A stretch of 64,000 nt of DNA from an uncultured Eubacteriales bacterium (GCA_934446475.1 CAKSEH010000006.1:24431-88430); one strand, 5' to 3'; counted from the first letter of the stretch, positions 22,997 through 31,840 are shown. Program-made: numbers and translations. The notes: generated by a model from the sequence alone, not told the origin.

Positions 22997-24738
22997 AAAA
23001 GAAATCGGTTTTAAAACAAGCTGTTTCCTATCTTAAGCCTTACACTTTGCATACGGTTGCTTCTCTCGTTTTGTCAGTGATTTACGTCGGACTGTCGCTT
23101 TATGTGCCTATACTCATAGGCCGTGCCATAGATTGCATAGTGAAAAAAGGCGATGTTAACTTTACAAAGCTTGCGTCTTACCTGGCAACCGCTGTAGTCT
23201 GCATAGGTGCCGCAGCGCTTGTTCAGTGGGTCATAAGCGTTATTAACAACCGGATAACCTTTAAGGTGGTATCCGATATCAGAGAGGATGCATTTTCAAA
23301 GCTCCAAAATCTGCCTCTTGCATACCTTGACGCAAAACCGTCGGGCGATACCGTGAGCCGTATTATTGCCGATGTTGATACCTTTGCAGACGGTCTTTTA
23401 ATGGGATTTTCCCAGTTTTTTACCGGTATTATGACAATAATAGGCACTCTTATCTTTATGTTTATGCTTAATTTCTGGACGGCGCTTGCGGTTGTTGTTA
23501 TAACTCCCCTTTCTCTGTTTACCGCAAGGTTCGTTTCAAAGCATACCTACGATATGTTCAGAGAACAGGCAAAACTCAGAGCGGATCAAACCTCAGTCAT
23601 AGACGAAACGGTAAACGGGCAAAAAATCGTCAAGGCGTTTTTGCAGGAAGAAAAAGTTATGGAAAAATATGACGGTATTTCGGACTCGCTTGCAAAAGCA
23701 TCCGTTAAAGCCACTTTCTTTTCTTCCCTTGTAAATCCTACTACAAGATTTATAAACAGCCTTGTTTATGCCGCAGCCGGAACCTTCGGTGCGCTTTCGG
23801 TAATAGGGGTTATAGGCGGAGGAGCGATGACTGTCGGCACGCTTTCAAGCTTTTTAAGCTATGCAAATCAATACACAAAGCCTTTTAATGAAATCTCCGG
23901 TGTTATAACCGAACTTCAAAACGCAATTGCCTGTGCCGCCCATATTTTTGAGCTTATAAACGAAAAAACCGAAACCGAGGACGGCAATCTCAGCCTTAAA
24001 ACGGCAAAAGGCGACATAAAACTCTGTGATGTTTCATTCTCATACACTCCTGAAAGAAAGCTTATAGAAAACCTTAATCTTTCTGTTGCATCGGGTCAGA
24101 GAATAGCAATAGTAGGCCCTACAGGCTGCGGAAAAACAACGCTCATCAATTTGCTTATGCGTTTTTACGATGTAAACAGCGGGAAAATAACGGTTGACGG
24201 CAAAGATATCAGGGATATTCCCCGTCACGACCTGCGCCGAAATTACGGAATGGTCTTACAGGAAACCTGGCTTAAGTCGGGAACTGTTAAGGAAAATATT
24301 GCCTTTTCAAAGCCTGACGCTACCGACGAGGAAATAGTTGCGGCGGCAAAAGCCGCTCACGCTCACGGATTTATAAAAAGACTTCCGAACGGTTACGATA
24401 CTTTTATAAAATCGTCGGACGGTCAGCTTTCCCAGGGACAACGCCAACTTCTCTGTATAGCGAGGACTATGCTTGCGCTCCCGCCGATGCTCATTTTGGA
24501 TGAAGCCACTTCGTCGATAGACACAAGAACGGAGCTTAAAATTCAGAAAGCATTTGCAAAAATGATGCAGGGGAGGACAAGCTTTATCGTGGCTCACAGG
24601 CTTTCAACGATAAAGGACGCCGATATAATAATAGTCATGAAAGACGGACACATTATAGAAACCGGAAATCACAGTTCTCTGCTTAAAAAGGACGGATTTT
24701 ACGCAAAACTTTATAACAGTCAGTTTGCAAACATCTGA
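22993..24738 (+). CDS. ABC exporter half-transporter, subunit 2 (catalytic-site NBD)
   Basis: The 581-residue partner of the preceding gene, overlapping it by ATGA. Six transmembrane helices (about residues 15-310) are followed by an NBD with Walker A GPTGCGKTT, signature LSQGQRQLL, Walker B MLILDEATSS carrying the catalytic Glu, and the H-loop IVAHRLST. The asymmetric pair should form one heterodimeric exporter in the cytoplasmic membrane. A bidirectional terminator follows. Confidence 0.93.
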   Translation: MKKKSVLKQAVSYLKPYTLHTVASLVLSVIYVGLSLYVPILIGRAIDCIVKKGDVNFTKLASYLATAVVCIGAAALVQWVISVINNRITFKVVSDIREDAFSKLQNLPLAYLDAKPSGDTVSRIIADVDTFADGLLMGFSQFFTGIMTIIGTLIFMFMLNFWTALAVVVITPLSLFTARFVSKHTYDMFREQAKLRADQTSVIDETVNGQKIVKAFLQEEKVMEKYDGISDSLAKASVKATFFSSLVNPTTRFINSLVYAAAGTFGALSVIGVIGGGAMTVGTLSSFLSYANQYTKPFNEISGVITELQNAIACAAHIFELINEKTETEDGNLSLKTAKGDIKLCDVSFSYTPERKLIENLNLSVASGQRIAIVGPTGCGKTTLINLLMRFYDVNSGKITVDGKDIRDIPRHDLRRNYGMVLQETWLKSGTVKENIAFSKPDATDEEIVAAAKAAHAHGFIKRLPNGYDTFIKSSDGQLSQGQRQLLCIARTMLALPPMLILDEATSSIDTRTELKIQKAFAKMMQGRTSFIVAHRLSTIKDADIIIVMKDGHIIETGNHSSLLKKDGFYAKLYNSQFANI

Positions 24739-24745
24739 AAATATA

Positions 24746-24785
24746 AAAACTGCTTCCCGAAAGCTGAAATTCGGGAAGCAGTTTT
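24746..24785 (+). terminator. Bidirectional terminator between ABC exporter and ispE
   Basis: A 16-bp perfect stem, 24746-24761 with 24770-24785 (AAAACTGCTTCCCGAA and complement), has A and T runs at its ends and serves the two converging units. Confidence 0.88.
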
Positions 24786-24828
24786 AGTTTTGTGTTCAGT
24801 CCGCAGACAATCAAAGCTCGGTTTTGTT

Positions 24829-25656
24829 TCAACTGTTTTGACAGGGAACTACGGCCTTTGCATAAAACCCTTGATTTAAAATAGTCTTTTCCGCTTCAAA
24901 GGCAGAATTAAAGTCCTCAAAAATACCGAAAACACAAGGCCCGCTGCCTGAAAGGCAAGAAGCAAGCGCTCCGGTATTAGTTAAAATATCTTTCATTTTC
25001 TTTGTATCTGCACAAGTCTCAAAATCATTTGAAAGCGACTCTGCAACAAGTCTGATATCATTGCTTTTAAGAGCACTCAACATTTTATCGGTGTTTCCTT
25101 TTACGGGAGGAAATAAATCTATTTTTTCATACATATCTTTTGTTGATGCCTTAAAGCCGTCCCTCACTATAACAAATGCGCCGCTTTTAAGCAAAGGGAC
25201 ATCATTTACTATATCCCCTGTTCCCATAACTCTTTTTGTTCCGCCGAAAACGAAAAACGGAACATCAGAGCCTACCTTAAAGCCTATTTGGGCAAGCTCT
25301 TTTAAGCCATATCCGGTTTTATAAACCGCATTAAGAGCCCTTAAAACGCCTGCGGCATCGGAACTTCCGCCGCCGAGTCCTGCGGGATAAGGTATATTTT
25401 TTTCTATGTAAATATCCGCTCCGCCGCCGATCTTTGCGTATTTAAAAAATTCAACAGCGGCAGCATATGTTATGTTCTTTTCACCCGAAAGTTTACCGTC
25501 CGAACAAGAAACGGAAATTCTATCCGAGCGTTCAACGGCTATTTTATCGAAAAGATTTACGGTTTGCATAACGGAATCAATTGTATGATAACCGTTCGGA
25601 AGTCTGCCCCCCACATCAAGCGTGAGATTTATCTTTGCGCTGCAAAGTATATCCAT
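24829..25656 (-). CDS. ispE: 4-diphosphocytidyl-2-C-methyl-D-erythritol kinase
   Basis: IspE phosphorylates CDP-methylerythritol in the non-mevalonate isoprenoid pathway. The 275-residue GHMP kinase starts with SAKINLTLDVGGRLPNGYH, carries the ATP loop PAGLGGGSSDAAG (about residues 90-102), and ends with CLSGSGPCVFG. Its presence implies the MEP pathway; the other ispC/D/F genes are not in the window. It is co-directional with the VanZ-like gene, 5 bp downstream of it. Confidence 0.95.
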   Translation of the reverse strand: MDILCSAKINLTLDVGGRLPNGYHTIDSVMQTVNLFDKIAVERSDRISVSCSDGKLSGEKNITYAAAVEFFKYAKIGGGADIYIEKNIPYPAGLGGGSSDAAGVLRALNAVYKTGYGLKELAQIGFKVGSDVPFFVFGGTKRVMGTGDIVNDVPLLKSGAFVIVRDGFKASTKDMYEKIDLFPPVKGNTDKMLSALKSNDIRLVAESLSNDFETCADTKKMKDILTNTGALASCLSGSGPCVFGIFEDFNSAFEAEKTILNQGFYAKAVVPCQNS

Positions 25657-25661
25657 ACCCT

Positions 25662-26360
25662 TTAAAATTCCCCCAGCGTTAAAATATTTACCGCTTTTTT
25701 CGCAAATTTTGTTTTCATAAGTGCATAAAACAACGCCGCACCCGAAACATTAAGTATAAAATCATCTATATCTGCGGAGCCTGCCAGCAACAGAAGCTGT
25801 AAAAGTTCAACAGTAACGACTGCCGCAGAGGTTATCAAAATGCTCTTTGCAAAATTGTTGATGCTTTTAAAGCAAAGCGGCAAAAAGAATGGCATCGGCA
25901 TAAAAACGAGAAAATTCCCCAGTATGTTCTCGGCTGCCGCAAAAAATCCCACATTACCCTCTTTAAAGCCCTTTATAAAAAGAGTAACCGTTTTAAACGG
26001 AACAAAATTCGTGTTTAATGCAACATAATCAAGTCTCTGCTCTTTTGACAGAGAAAATATTACCGAAATATTTCTTCCGAAATCTCCGTTTATGAGCGTT
26101 GAATCTATTATCATAAGAATATAAAGAACAAACAGCCAACGAACGCATTTGTGCATTTGCCTGTGTTTATCCTTAAAATCCGCAGCGCATCCTAAAACGC
26201 CTGCAAAATATGTAACCGCAAGCACGAATACAGCTGCAAAAAATCTTACGATATGATTTATATTAAGACCGACAAATCCGCTTAAAAACAGCGCCGATGC
26301 TGCAGCCAACCCTAAAACATAAAGAGAAGCGGAGGAAAACTTTAAAGTTTTATAAGACAA
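25662..26360 (-). CDS. VanZ-like integral membrane protein
   Basis: A 232-residue protein with about six membrane helices. The second half shows the VanZ signature: ENILGNFLVFMPM, a buried VELLQLLL segment and DIDDFILNVSGA. VanZ proteins modestly raise teicoplanin resistance in some enterococci, but most homologs are of unknown function. An extra pair of N-terminal helices (LAAASALFLSGFVGL and FAAVFVLAVTYFAGVLG) is present. It is followed within 5 bp by ispE, so the two are probably co-transcribed without an obvious functional link. Confidence 0.82.
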   Translation of the reverse strand: MSYKTLKFSSASLYVLGLAAASALFLSGFVGLNINHIVRFFAAVFVLAVTYFAGVLGCAADFKDKHRQMHKCVRWLFVLYILMIIDSTLINGDFGRNISVIFSLSKEQRLDYVALNTNFVPFKTVTLFIKGFKEGNVGFFAAAENILGNFLVFMPMPFFLPLCFKSINNFAKSILITSAAVVTVELLQLLLLAGSADIDDFILNVSGAALFYALMKTKFAKKAVNILTLGEF

Positions 26361-26439
26361 ATAATCACCGCCGAATCATCAGTGAAAAAACACTGCAGAT
26401 ATAATTCTAACGGTGATACGACATAAAGTCAAGATATAT

Positions 26440-27444
26440 TTAGTTTTTAACGCCGTGGTGATATCCGTAAGATTCGGGAGTCAGTGCCTCAAAATGAAAA
26501 CCCATCTCAGTAAGACCGTCCATAATTCCCGGGAGAGCTGCGGCTGTTGTCGTTTTGGCGGCATTATCGTGCATCAAAACACAAATACTGTTTTTATTCC
26601 TTGCTCCCGAAAGAACATTATTTATTATTACAGCCGCCGGAACGGTATTTGAATTGGCATCTCCCGAGCTTACATTCCAATCAAAATACCTGTATCCCAT
26701 TTGCGGCATTCTTGAAGTAAGGTCGCTCATTATTCCTCTGCAGTGCTTTATGCTTACACTGTTGCTTGAACCGCCGGGAAATCTTATAATATTACTGCGA
26801 ACTCCCGTAATGTTATACACAGTATCGGATATTCGGTTTAGGTCATTTAAATAATCGTCAACACTGTTATATATGTTATAATTATGGGAAAAAGTATGAA
26901 GTCCGACAGTATGCCCCGCTTCATAGATATTTTTGATATACCTTGTATCCCCGTTACCGGTCACAAAAAACGTTGCTTTGGCATTGCGTTCTTTCAGTAT
27001 TTCAAGTATTTTCAGTGTGTTTGCGGAGGGACCGTCATCAAAAGTGAGAAAGCAGGTTCCCTTCGCCACGGGAGAATTATTTACAGTTCCTGCGCTTGCA
27101 GATGTTTCTTTTTTCAAAGCGGCTTTGGCGGCTTTTTCATCCGCCATTTCAGACACCTGTTTTTTTAGGCTTTCGTTTTCCTTAATCAAGGCATCCTTTT
27201 CGTTTTTAAGTTTGCCGTTCTCGCTTTCGAGTAAATTTTTCTCACTTTGAATCTCGGATGTTTTATCACTTGCCGATTTCATCTTTAAACTGAAGTTTTT
27301 TTCAGCCGCAGCACTACTTTCTTTCAGATTAAGAGCCCACAGCGATACAGCCGCCAAGGCAATCACAAGAACCGCAATAACCGAAATCATTATTATGCTC
27401 CGCCTGTTAGTTACAGAACCTTTTCTGCCTTCTGACTTGTTCAT
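26440..27444 (-). CDS. Polysaccharide deacetylase (NodB domain) with coiled-coil stalk
   Basis: A 334-residue membrane-anchored enzyme starting at ATG 27444 after AAGGTGA. It has a basic N-terminus and one membrane helix (MISVIAVLVIALAAVSLWAL), an extended coiled coil (about residues 50-110), and the NodB deacetylase domain: TFDDGPS with the catalytic Asp, metal-binding HTFSH, RFPGGSS, and LMHDNA with the catalytic His. Such enzymes deacetylate peptidoglycan GlcNAc/MurNAc or other extracellular glycans. It has its own promoter and is transcribed alone. Confidence 0.93.
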   Translation of the reverse strand: MNKSEGRKGSVTNRRSIIMISVIAVLVIALAAVSLWALNLKESSAAAEKNFSLKMKSASDKTSEIQSEKNLLESENGKLKNEKDALIKENESLKKQVSEMADEKAAKAALKKETSASAGTVNNSPVAKGTCFLTFDDGPSANTLKILEILKERNAKATFFVTGNGDTRYIKNIYEAGHTVGLHTFSHNYNIYNSVDDYLNDLNRISDTVYNITGVRSNIIRFPGGSSNSVSIKHCRGIMSDLTSRMPQMGYRYFDWNVSSGDANSNTVPAAVIINNVLSGARNKNSICVLMHDNAAKTTTAAALPGIMDGLTEMGFHFEALTPESYGYHHGVKN

Positions 27445-27488
27445 CGAGTCACCTTCTTCCAACATTGTAACTTACTGCTTACAATCAC

Positions 27489-27517
27489 AGTATAGTATTT
27501 CACGCAAAAATATACAA
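27489..27517 (-). promoter_or_regulatory. Sigma-A promoter of the deacetylase
   Basis: On the minus strand TTGTAT (27517-27512), 17-base spacer, TATACT (27494-27489), about 35-45 bases before the ATG. Confidence 0.65.
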
Positions 27518-27580
27518 CAAAAATTTAAATTACAAATTATTACAAATTTTGCCACAGAGCCGCATCTTTAATATTTTCAG

Positions 27581-27609
27581 TTGATTTTGAGGAAATTTAA
27601 TGATATAAT
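27581..27609 (+). promoter_or_regulatory. Sigma-A promoter of the second degV gene
   Basis: TTGATT (27581-27586), 17-base spacer, TATAAT (27604-27609), leaving a leader of about 30 bases. Confidence 0.75.
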
Positions 27610-27646
27610 GCCTAAGGCAATCGATAATAAATTCGGAGGGATAACT

Positions 27647-28507
27647 TTGAATAACGATATAATTATTTCAAGTGACAGTACAACCGATTTAAGCCCTGAG
27701 CTTAAAGAACGCTATCAAATCAGAACAATACCGCTCGGCATAACTTTAGGCGGGGAAACTTATCGTGACGGAATTGATATAACTCCCGATGAGATATATG
27801 CAAATCACGACAAAACGGGAGAGCTTCCGAAAACGACCGCAACGAACGTCGGTGAATGTGCAGATTATTTTGCCGAACTCACAAAAGACGGAAAGTCGGT
27901 TATCCACTTTACAATAAGCAGCGATATGTCTTCAACATACAGCAATGCCTGCATAGCCGCAAATGACTATGATAACGTTTATGTTATTGACTCAAGAAAT
28001 CTTTCCACAGGAGGAGGATTACTTGTTTTGGCAGCAGCGGAAATGGCATACAGCGGTATGAGAGCCTCCGAAATTGCGCAAAAATGCAAAGAGCTTACAG
28101 GCTATGTTGACGCCTCTTTTGTTATAGACAGTCTCGAATACCTCTATAAAGGCGGCAGATGTTCCGCTCTTTCAATGTTAGGTGCCAATCTTCTTAAGCT
28201 CAAACCCTGCATAGAGGTTCGTAACGGAGTTATGGGCGTAGGCAAAAAATACAGAGGAAAATATAAAGAAGTACTGTTACAGTATGTTGACGAAATACTT
28301 TCAAATCCGGATGATATCGTCGGAAACCACGCCTTTATAACGCACGCAGGCTGCAGCGACGATGTCGTAGATGCAGTTCTTGAAGGGGTCAAGAGCCACG
28401 GTATTTTTAAGGAAGTATTTGTTACGAGGGCAGGCTGCACCGTTTCTTCACATTGCGGAGCAAACACTCTCGGAGTTCTCTTCATAAGAAAAACACCGGT
28501 TAAATAA
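27647..28507 (+). CDS. DegV family fatty-acid-binding protein (second paralog)
   Basis: A 286-residue DegV/FakB-type protein starting at TTG 27647, six bases after GGAGGG (27635-27640). Features: IIISSDSTTDLS, the TTATNVGE segment, TISSDMSSTYSNA lipid-binding loop, IDSLEYLYKGGRCS, and the C-terminal SSHCGANTLGVLF. It differs clearly from the paralog at 4977-5876, so recent duplication is unlikely. The substrate is presumably a fatty acid delivered to FakA, whose gene is not in the window. Confidence 0.88.
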   Translation: MNNDIIISSDSTTDLSPELKERYQIRTIPLGITLGGETYRDGIDITPDEIYANHDKTGELPKTTATNVGECADYFAELTKDGKSVIHFTISSDMSSTYSNACIAANDYDNVYVIDSRNLSTGGGLLVLAAAEMAYSGMRASEIAQKCKELTGYVDASFVIDSLEYLYKGGRCSALSMLGANLLKLKPCIEVRNGVMGVGKKYRGKYKEVLLQYVDEILSNPDDIVGNHAFITHAGCSDDVVDAVLEGVKSHGIFKEVFVTRAGCTVSSHCGANTLGVLFIRKTPVK

Positions 28508-28529
28508 TTTGTTTGAAAATTTCTGATTT

Positions 28530-28568
28530 ACGGCAGTACAGCGAACGAATACTGTACTGCCGTTTTTC
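28530..28568 (+). terminator. Terminator of the second degV gene
   Basis: ACGGCAGTACAG (28530-28541) pairs perfectly with CTGTACTGCCGT (28552-28563), then five Ts. Confidence 0.88.
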
Positions 28569-28636
28569 ATATTTTAGCTTTATGTGACTTATTAAAACAC
28601 GCAGAGCCGTTTTCCGAGTATAGTTTTAAAAGTTCA

Positions 28637-28665
28637 TTGACAGGCAGGAATACCTATGATAGTAT
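28637..28665 (+). promoter_or_regulatory. Promoter of the AT-rich ABC exporter
   Basis: TTGACA (28637-28642), 17-base spacer, TAGTAT (28660-28665), about 35 bases before the ATG. Confidence 0.65.
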
Positions 28666-28704
28666 TTCCGGTGAAAGGATATTTATTAAAGAGGTGTGAA
28701 AGCA

Positions 28705-30336
28705 ATGTTCAAGACGCTTAAAAGTGAGAAAAAATGGATATTTATTTACCTTGTATTTTCCATTGCGCTTACTGTTTTAAGGTTGTTAGGACCGGCGCTT
28801 ATCTCAACATTTTTTGATAGCGCCGAAGCATCCGATATCGAATTTTTACTCAAAATAGTAATCGCTATGCTTGCTGCATTCCTCTTTTCGGGATTTTTGG
28901 ATGTCTTATGCAGTATACTGGATTTAAAAGTCAAAAACAGAATAATTATTAAATGCAAAAATGAATATCTTAAAAGACTTTTAAAAATGGATTATGAGGA
29001 CTTAGAAACAATAGATTTCGGAGAAAAGAAAAACCGATATGATTTAAACGATGTTTACTCAAATATTGCCGTATCTTTTGTGGCAAATACTATTATTGAG
29101 ATATTCACTTGTGTTATAGTGTTCATTTATCTGCTTACCATAAATAAAATTATGGCAGCAATTCTGGTTCTGTCGCTGTTTATAAATTCTGTACTTCAAT
29201 ATAAGATAGGAAATAAAAGTTATAAATTTTCAAAAGAGATCACAAAGACCGAAGCTAAATATGAAGGAGAAGTAGTAGCCTCTTTAAAGAATATACCATA
29301 TATCAAAACGAATAATTGTGCCGATATCATAACCCGACACATACTTAACACTCACACAAAATTGGCTCAAAGTCAGGAAAAACACATAAAGGAAATATCA
29401 TATATAGATAATTTGAGCTTTGAAATATATAAAATTATAGAAGTTACTCTTTTTGCCGTTGCGGCTTATATGCTTAAAAACAATACCATTACGGTAGGTC
29501 AGATATATGTATTTATTTGCTATATGGGTTGGGTAGATAATGCGTTTTCTACAATTTGGAATAATATTGTTACATATAAATCCGCCAAGGCCAGAGCAGA
29601 TGTTATAAAATCAACATTTAAGGATTCCGGTTATGTCAATGACTTTAAAATAGAAAACGAATCGATAAATACATTTTCACTTTCGAATATAGGATATAAA
29701 TATCGAAACGGTGATTTTGAGCTTAAAGATATCAACATAGATCTTAAAAAGGGAGACTTTGTAGCCGTGATCGGTGAGTCAGGCTCCGGAAAATCCACCC
29801 TTATGAAAGTTATAAGCGGTCTCTACCATCCGTCTTGCGGTAAAGTAATGTATAATAATCATAATATAGCGTTACTTTCGCCTGAAAACAGATCATCGGT
29901 AATTGCTTATGTTTCGCAGAATATAGCAGTTATGGACGGAACGGTTCGTGAACTTGTTGATTTTTTGAAAACTGATTGTTCTGATGAAATAATATGTAAG
30001 GCATTAGACACTGCAAATTTGTTGCCTTTTGTTAACAAACTTAAAAGCGGAATAGATACATACATCGGAGAGGGAGCAATAAATTTGTCAGGCGGTCAAT
30101 TACAGCGTCTTGCAATTGCTCAAGCTATGGTGTATGAAAAACAAGTATATATTTTTGATGAAGTGACTTCCGGTCTTGACGAAGAAACGCAGGAACAACT
30201 TATAAATAATCTTAAAGAAAAATCAAAAGATAAAATAATGATTTTTGTAACGCATAGGCTAAACACTCTGGGTCATTTTAACAAGGTTTTTGTAATGAAA
30301 AACGGCTTGCTTAAAAGGCAAGATATATCACAATAG
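28705..30336 (+). CDS. ABC exporter with fused membrane and ATPase domains (single, AT-rich)
   Basis: A 543-residue half-transporter starting at ATG 28705 after AAAGAGG. The N-terminal exporter domain (residues 15-300) has about five or six helices; the NBD has Walker A GESGSGKST, signature LSGGQLQRLAI, Walker B YIFDEVTS with the catalytic Glu, and H-loop FVTHRLN. The weakly conserved membrane domain resembles peptide or bacteriocin/lantibiotic exporters, but no precursor gene was found nearby. Codons are visibly richer in A/T than in flanking genes, and it has its own promoter and terminator, so acquisition by transfer is plausible. Confidence 0.87.
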   Translation: MFKTLKSEKKWIFIYLVFSIALTVLRLLGPALISTFFDSAEASDIEFLLKIVIAMLAAFLFSGFLDVLCSILDLKVKNRIIIKCKNEYLKRLLKMDYEDLETIDFGEKKNRYDLNDVYSNIAVSFVANTIIEIFTCVIVFIYLLTINKIMAAILVLSLFINSVLQYKIGNKSYKFSKEITKTEAKYEGEVVASLKNIPYIKTNNCADIITRHILNTHTKLAQSQEKHIKEISYIDNLSFEIYKIIEVTLFAVAAYMLKNNTITVGQIYVFICYMGWVDNAFSTIWNNIVTYKSAKARADVIKSTFKDSGYVNDFKIENESINTFSLSNIGYKYRNGDFELKDINIDLKKGDFVAVIGESGSGKSTLMKVISGLYHPSCGKVMYNNHNIALLSPENRSSVIAYVSQNIAVMDGTVRELVDFLKTDCSDEIICKALDTANLLPFVNKLKSGIDTYIGEGAINLSGGQLQRLAIAQAMVYEKQVYIFDEVTSGLDEETQEQLINNLKEKSKDKIMIFVTHRLNTLGHFNKVFVMKNGLLKRQDISQ

Positions 30337-30387
30337 TTATTGAACAAAAAGGCTGAATTTTATCGTGCAGGTATTTATAAATATTTC

Positions 30388-30432
30388 AAAGGACTGCCGC
30401 AAGCTGGAATTTTTAGCTTACGGCAGTCCTTT
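30388..30432. terminator. Terminator-like hairpin between ABC exporter and sigG
   Basis: AAAGGACTGCCG (30388-30399) pairs with CGGCAGTCCTTT (30421-30432), with a nested AAGCT/AGCTT pair. It serves converging genes; T runs are short on both sides. Confidence 0.65.
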
Positions 30433-30433
30433 A

Positions 30434-31198
30434 TCAGTTCTTTATTCTGTCTATAACGCTCTTTTCAAGTCTTGAAACCTGAGCCTGTGATATACCGATT
30501 TCTTTTGATACCTCCATTTGTGTCTTGCCCTGCATAAATCGCAGGGTCAGTATCGTCTTTTCCCTCTCGGAAAGCTTTTTGATTGAATCTTTTAAATATA
30601 TCTCGTCAAGCCAGTTTTTATCATCATTATTGTCACCGACCTGGTCAAGCACATAAACGGTGTCTCCGCTGTCGGAATATACGGGGTCATACAAGGAAAC
30701 CGGATCGACTATGCTTTCAAGAGCCAAAACCACATCCGCCTTAGGAATATTCAATTCTTTGGCTATTTCGTTAACCGTCGGCTCACGCTGTGTTTTATTC
30801 ATCAGCTTTTCCTTAACCTGCATAGCCTTGTATGCCGTATCTTTTATCGAGCGGCTTACCCTGACGGGATTATTATCCCTTAAAAAGCGACGTATTTCGC
30901 CGATTATCATAGGAACAGCATAGGTTGAAAAGCGCACTCCCTGACTTATATCAAAATTGTCGATCGACTTTATCAGACCTATACAACCTACCTGAAAAAG
31001 GTCGTCCGGATTTTCACCCCTGCCCTGAAATCTCTGAACAACGCTGAGTACAAGCCTCAGATTGCCGCTTATCAGCTCATCTCTTGCTGCGCTGTCGCCG
31101 TTTTTTACTTTTTTTAGAAGTTCTTCCTTCTGAGCTTCTTTTAAAAGCGGTAAATTTGATGTATCGACCCCGCAAATAACTACCTTACTGTTATACAT
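30434..31198 (-). CDS. sigG: Forespore sigma factor G
   Basis: A 254-residue sigma-70-family factor very close to Bacillus SigG: N-terminal VVICGVDTSNLP, region 2 (NLRLVLSVVQRF, DDLFQVGCIGLIKSIDNFD, RFSTYAVPMIIGEIRRFLRD), region 3 (PTVNEIAKELNIP) and region 4 (GKTQMEVSKEIGISQAQVSRLEK). SigG drives late forespore genes, including spoIVB found here at 13 kb. The gene stands alone; the usual clostridial neighbours spoIIGA and sigE are not adjacent. A SigF/SigG-type promoter lies immediately upstream, indicating autoregulation. Confidence 0.95.
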   Translation of the reverse strand: MYNSKVVICGVDTSNLPLLKEAQKEELLKKVKNGDSAARDELISGNLRLVLSVVQRFQGRGENPDDLFQVGCIGLIKSIDNFDISQGVRFSTYAVPMIIGEIRRFLRDNNPVRVSRSIKDTAYKAMQVKEKLMNKTQREPTVNEIAKELNIPKADVVLALESIVDPVSLYDPVYSDSGDTVYVLDQVGDNNDDKNWLDEIYLKDSIKKLSEREKTILTLRFMQGKTQMEVSKEIGISQAQVSRLEKSVIDRIKN

Positions 31199-31226
31199 AA
31201 AAGCACCTCCGGTTTTACCTTACATT

Positions 31227-31256
31227 AAGTATTGCCGAAAATGTCCGTGCATAAAC
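31227..31256 (-). promoter_or_regulatory. SigF/SigG-type promoter of sigG
   Basis: On the minus strand the -35 GTTTA (31256-31252) is followed after 15 bases by GGCAATACTT (31236-31227), matching the forespore consensus GYWTA-N15/16-GGNRANANTW at every fixed position. GGAGG (31206-31210) and ATG 31198 follow at correct distances. Confidence 0.75.
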
Positions 31257-31280
31257 CTTAAATCTCAAATTGCTTTTTTA

Positions 31281-31761
31281 TAAATGATTATAGAATGTCG
31301 AAACTCCAAAAATTGTTTCGACAAGCCGATTTTATGGGCTTAGACAATACAATCAGGGTACAATGCTTTTTTGAAGAAATGGCGCCGTTATCGGCATTGT
31401 TGCTCTCCACTCACAATACGTCAGTATTCTTCGGTCGAGCGCCTCGCCGCTGAACGGTGCCATTTTCTTACAAAATCTTCGACCCATAGCGAGAAAATTT
31501 TCCGCTTATGAAGTCGAGGAATGCGGGAATACCGGCGTATTTCAAATGACGAGACAATATAAACGGACAAATTTTCCGCTATGGGAAGCGTTGTACCCTG
31601 ATTGTATTGTCTAAGCAAAATTGAATTTTCACAAATTTAATTTTGCTTATATTCATTGCAATGGACATTGACAAATTTTTAAAGAAAATTTGTGACCAAA
31701 TCAAAGATTTGGTGTCAAAATAGTGTAGTTTTACACTATTTCGACTTTCAATAGCCATTAT
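31281..31761. mobile_element. Small palindromic repeat element, copy A (interrupted)
   Basis: About 210 bp of this stretch is a reverse-oriented copy of 62939-63149, with roughly nine bases in ten identical. It consists of consecutive hairpins, and its ends are imperfect 23-base inverted repeats (ATAATGGCTATTGAAAGTCG against ATAATGATTATAGAATGTCG in the intact copy). Copy A is interrupted by a second element at 31343-31611. No open frame encodes a transposase, so it is a non-autonomous element. The left tip is slightly decayed. Confidence 0.85.
31343..31611. mobile_element. Nested MITE with 25-base terminal inverted repeats and TA duplication
   Basis: A 269-bp element whose ends (31343-31367 and 31587-31611) are inverted repeats with a single mismatch, beginning GACAATACAATCAGGGTACA. 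TA flanks each end (31341-31342 and 31612-31613). The second copy of the host repeat near 63.09 kb shows the uninterrupted site with a single TA, so insertion duplicated TA, as Tc1/mariner-IS630 transposons do. Internal inverted repeats (31378-31389 with 31453-31464; 31483-31491 with 31577-31585) add to its folded structure. It has no transposase and depends on an enzyme elsewhere. Confidence 0.85.
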
Positions 31762-31840
31762 GCTGACTATAAAAAATCGATATGCGTAAATACCTTTTGG
31801 TTCCTCGTCATATCTCTGCGCCTGACATTTTTTAACAAGC

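Noticed and set aside
31421..31618. 65-codon frame inside the nested element
   Set aside because: It has no transposase similarity or ribosome-binding site and spans the terminal inverted repeat; the element is treated as non-coding.
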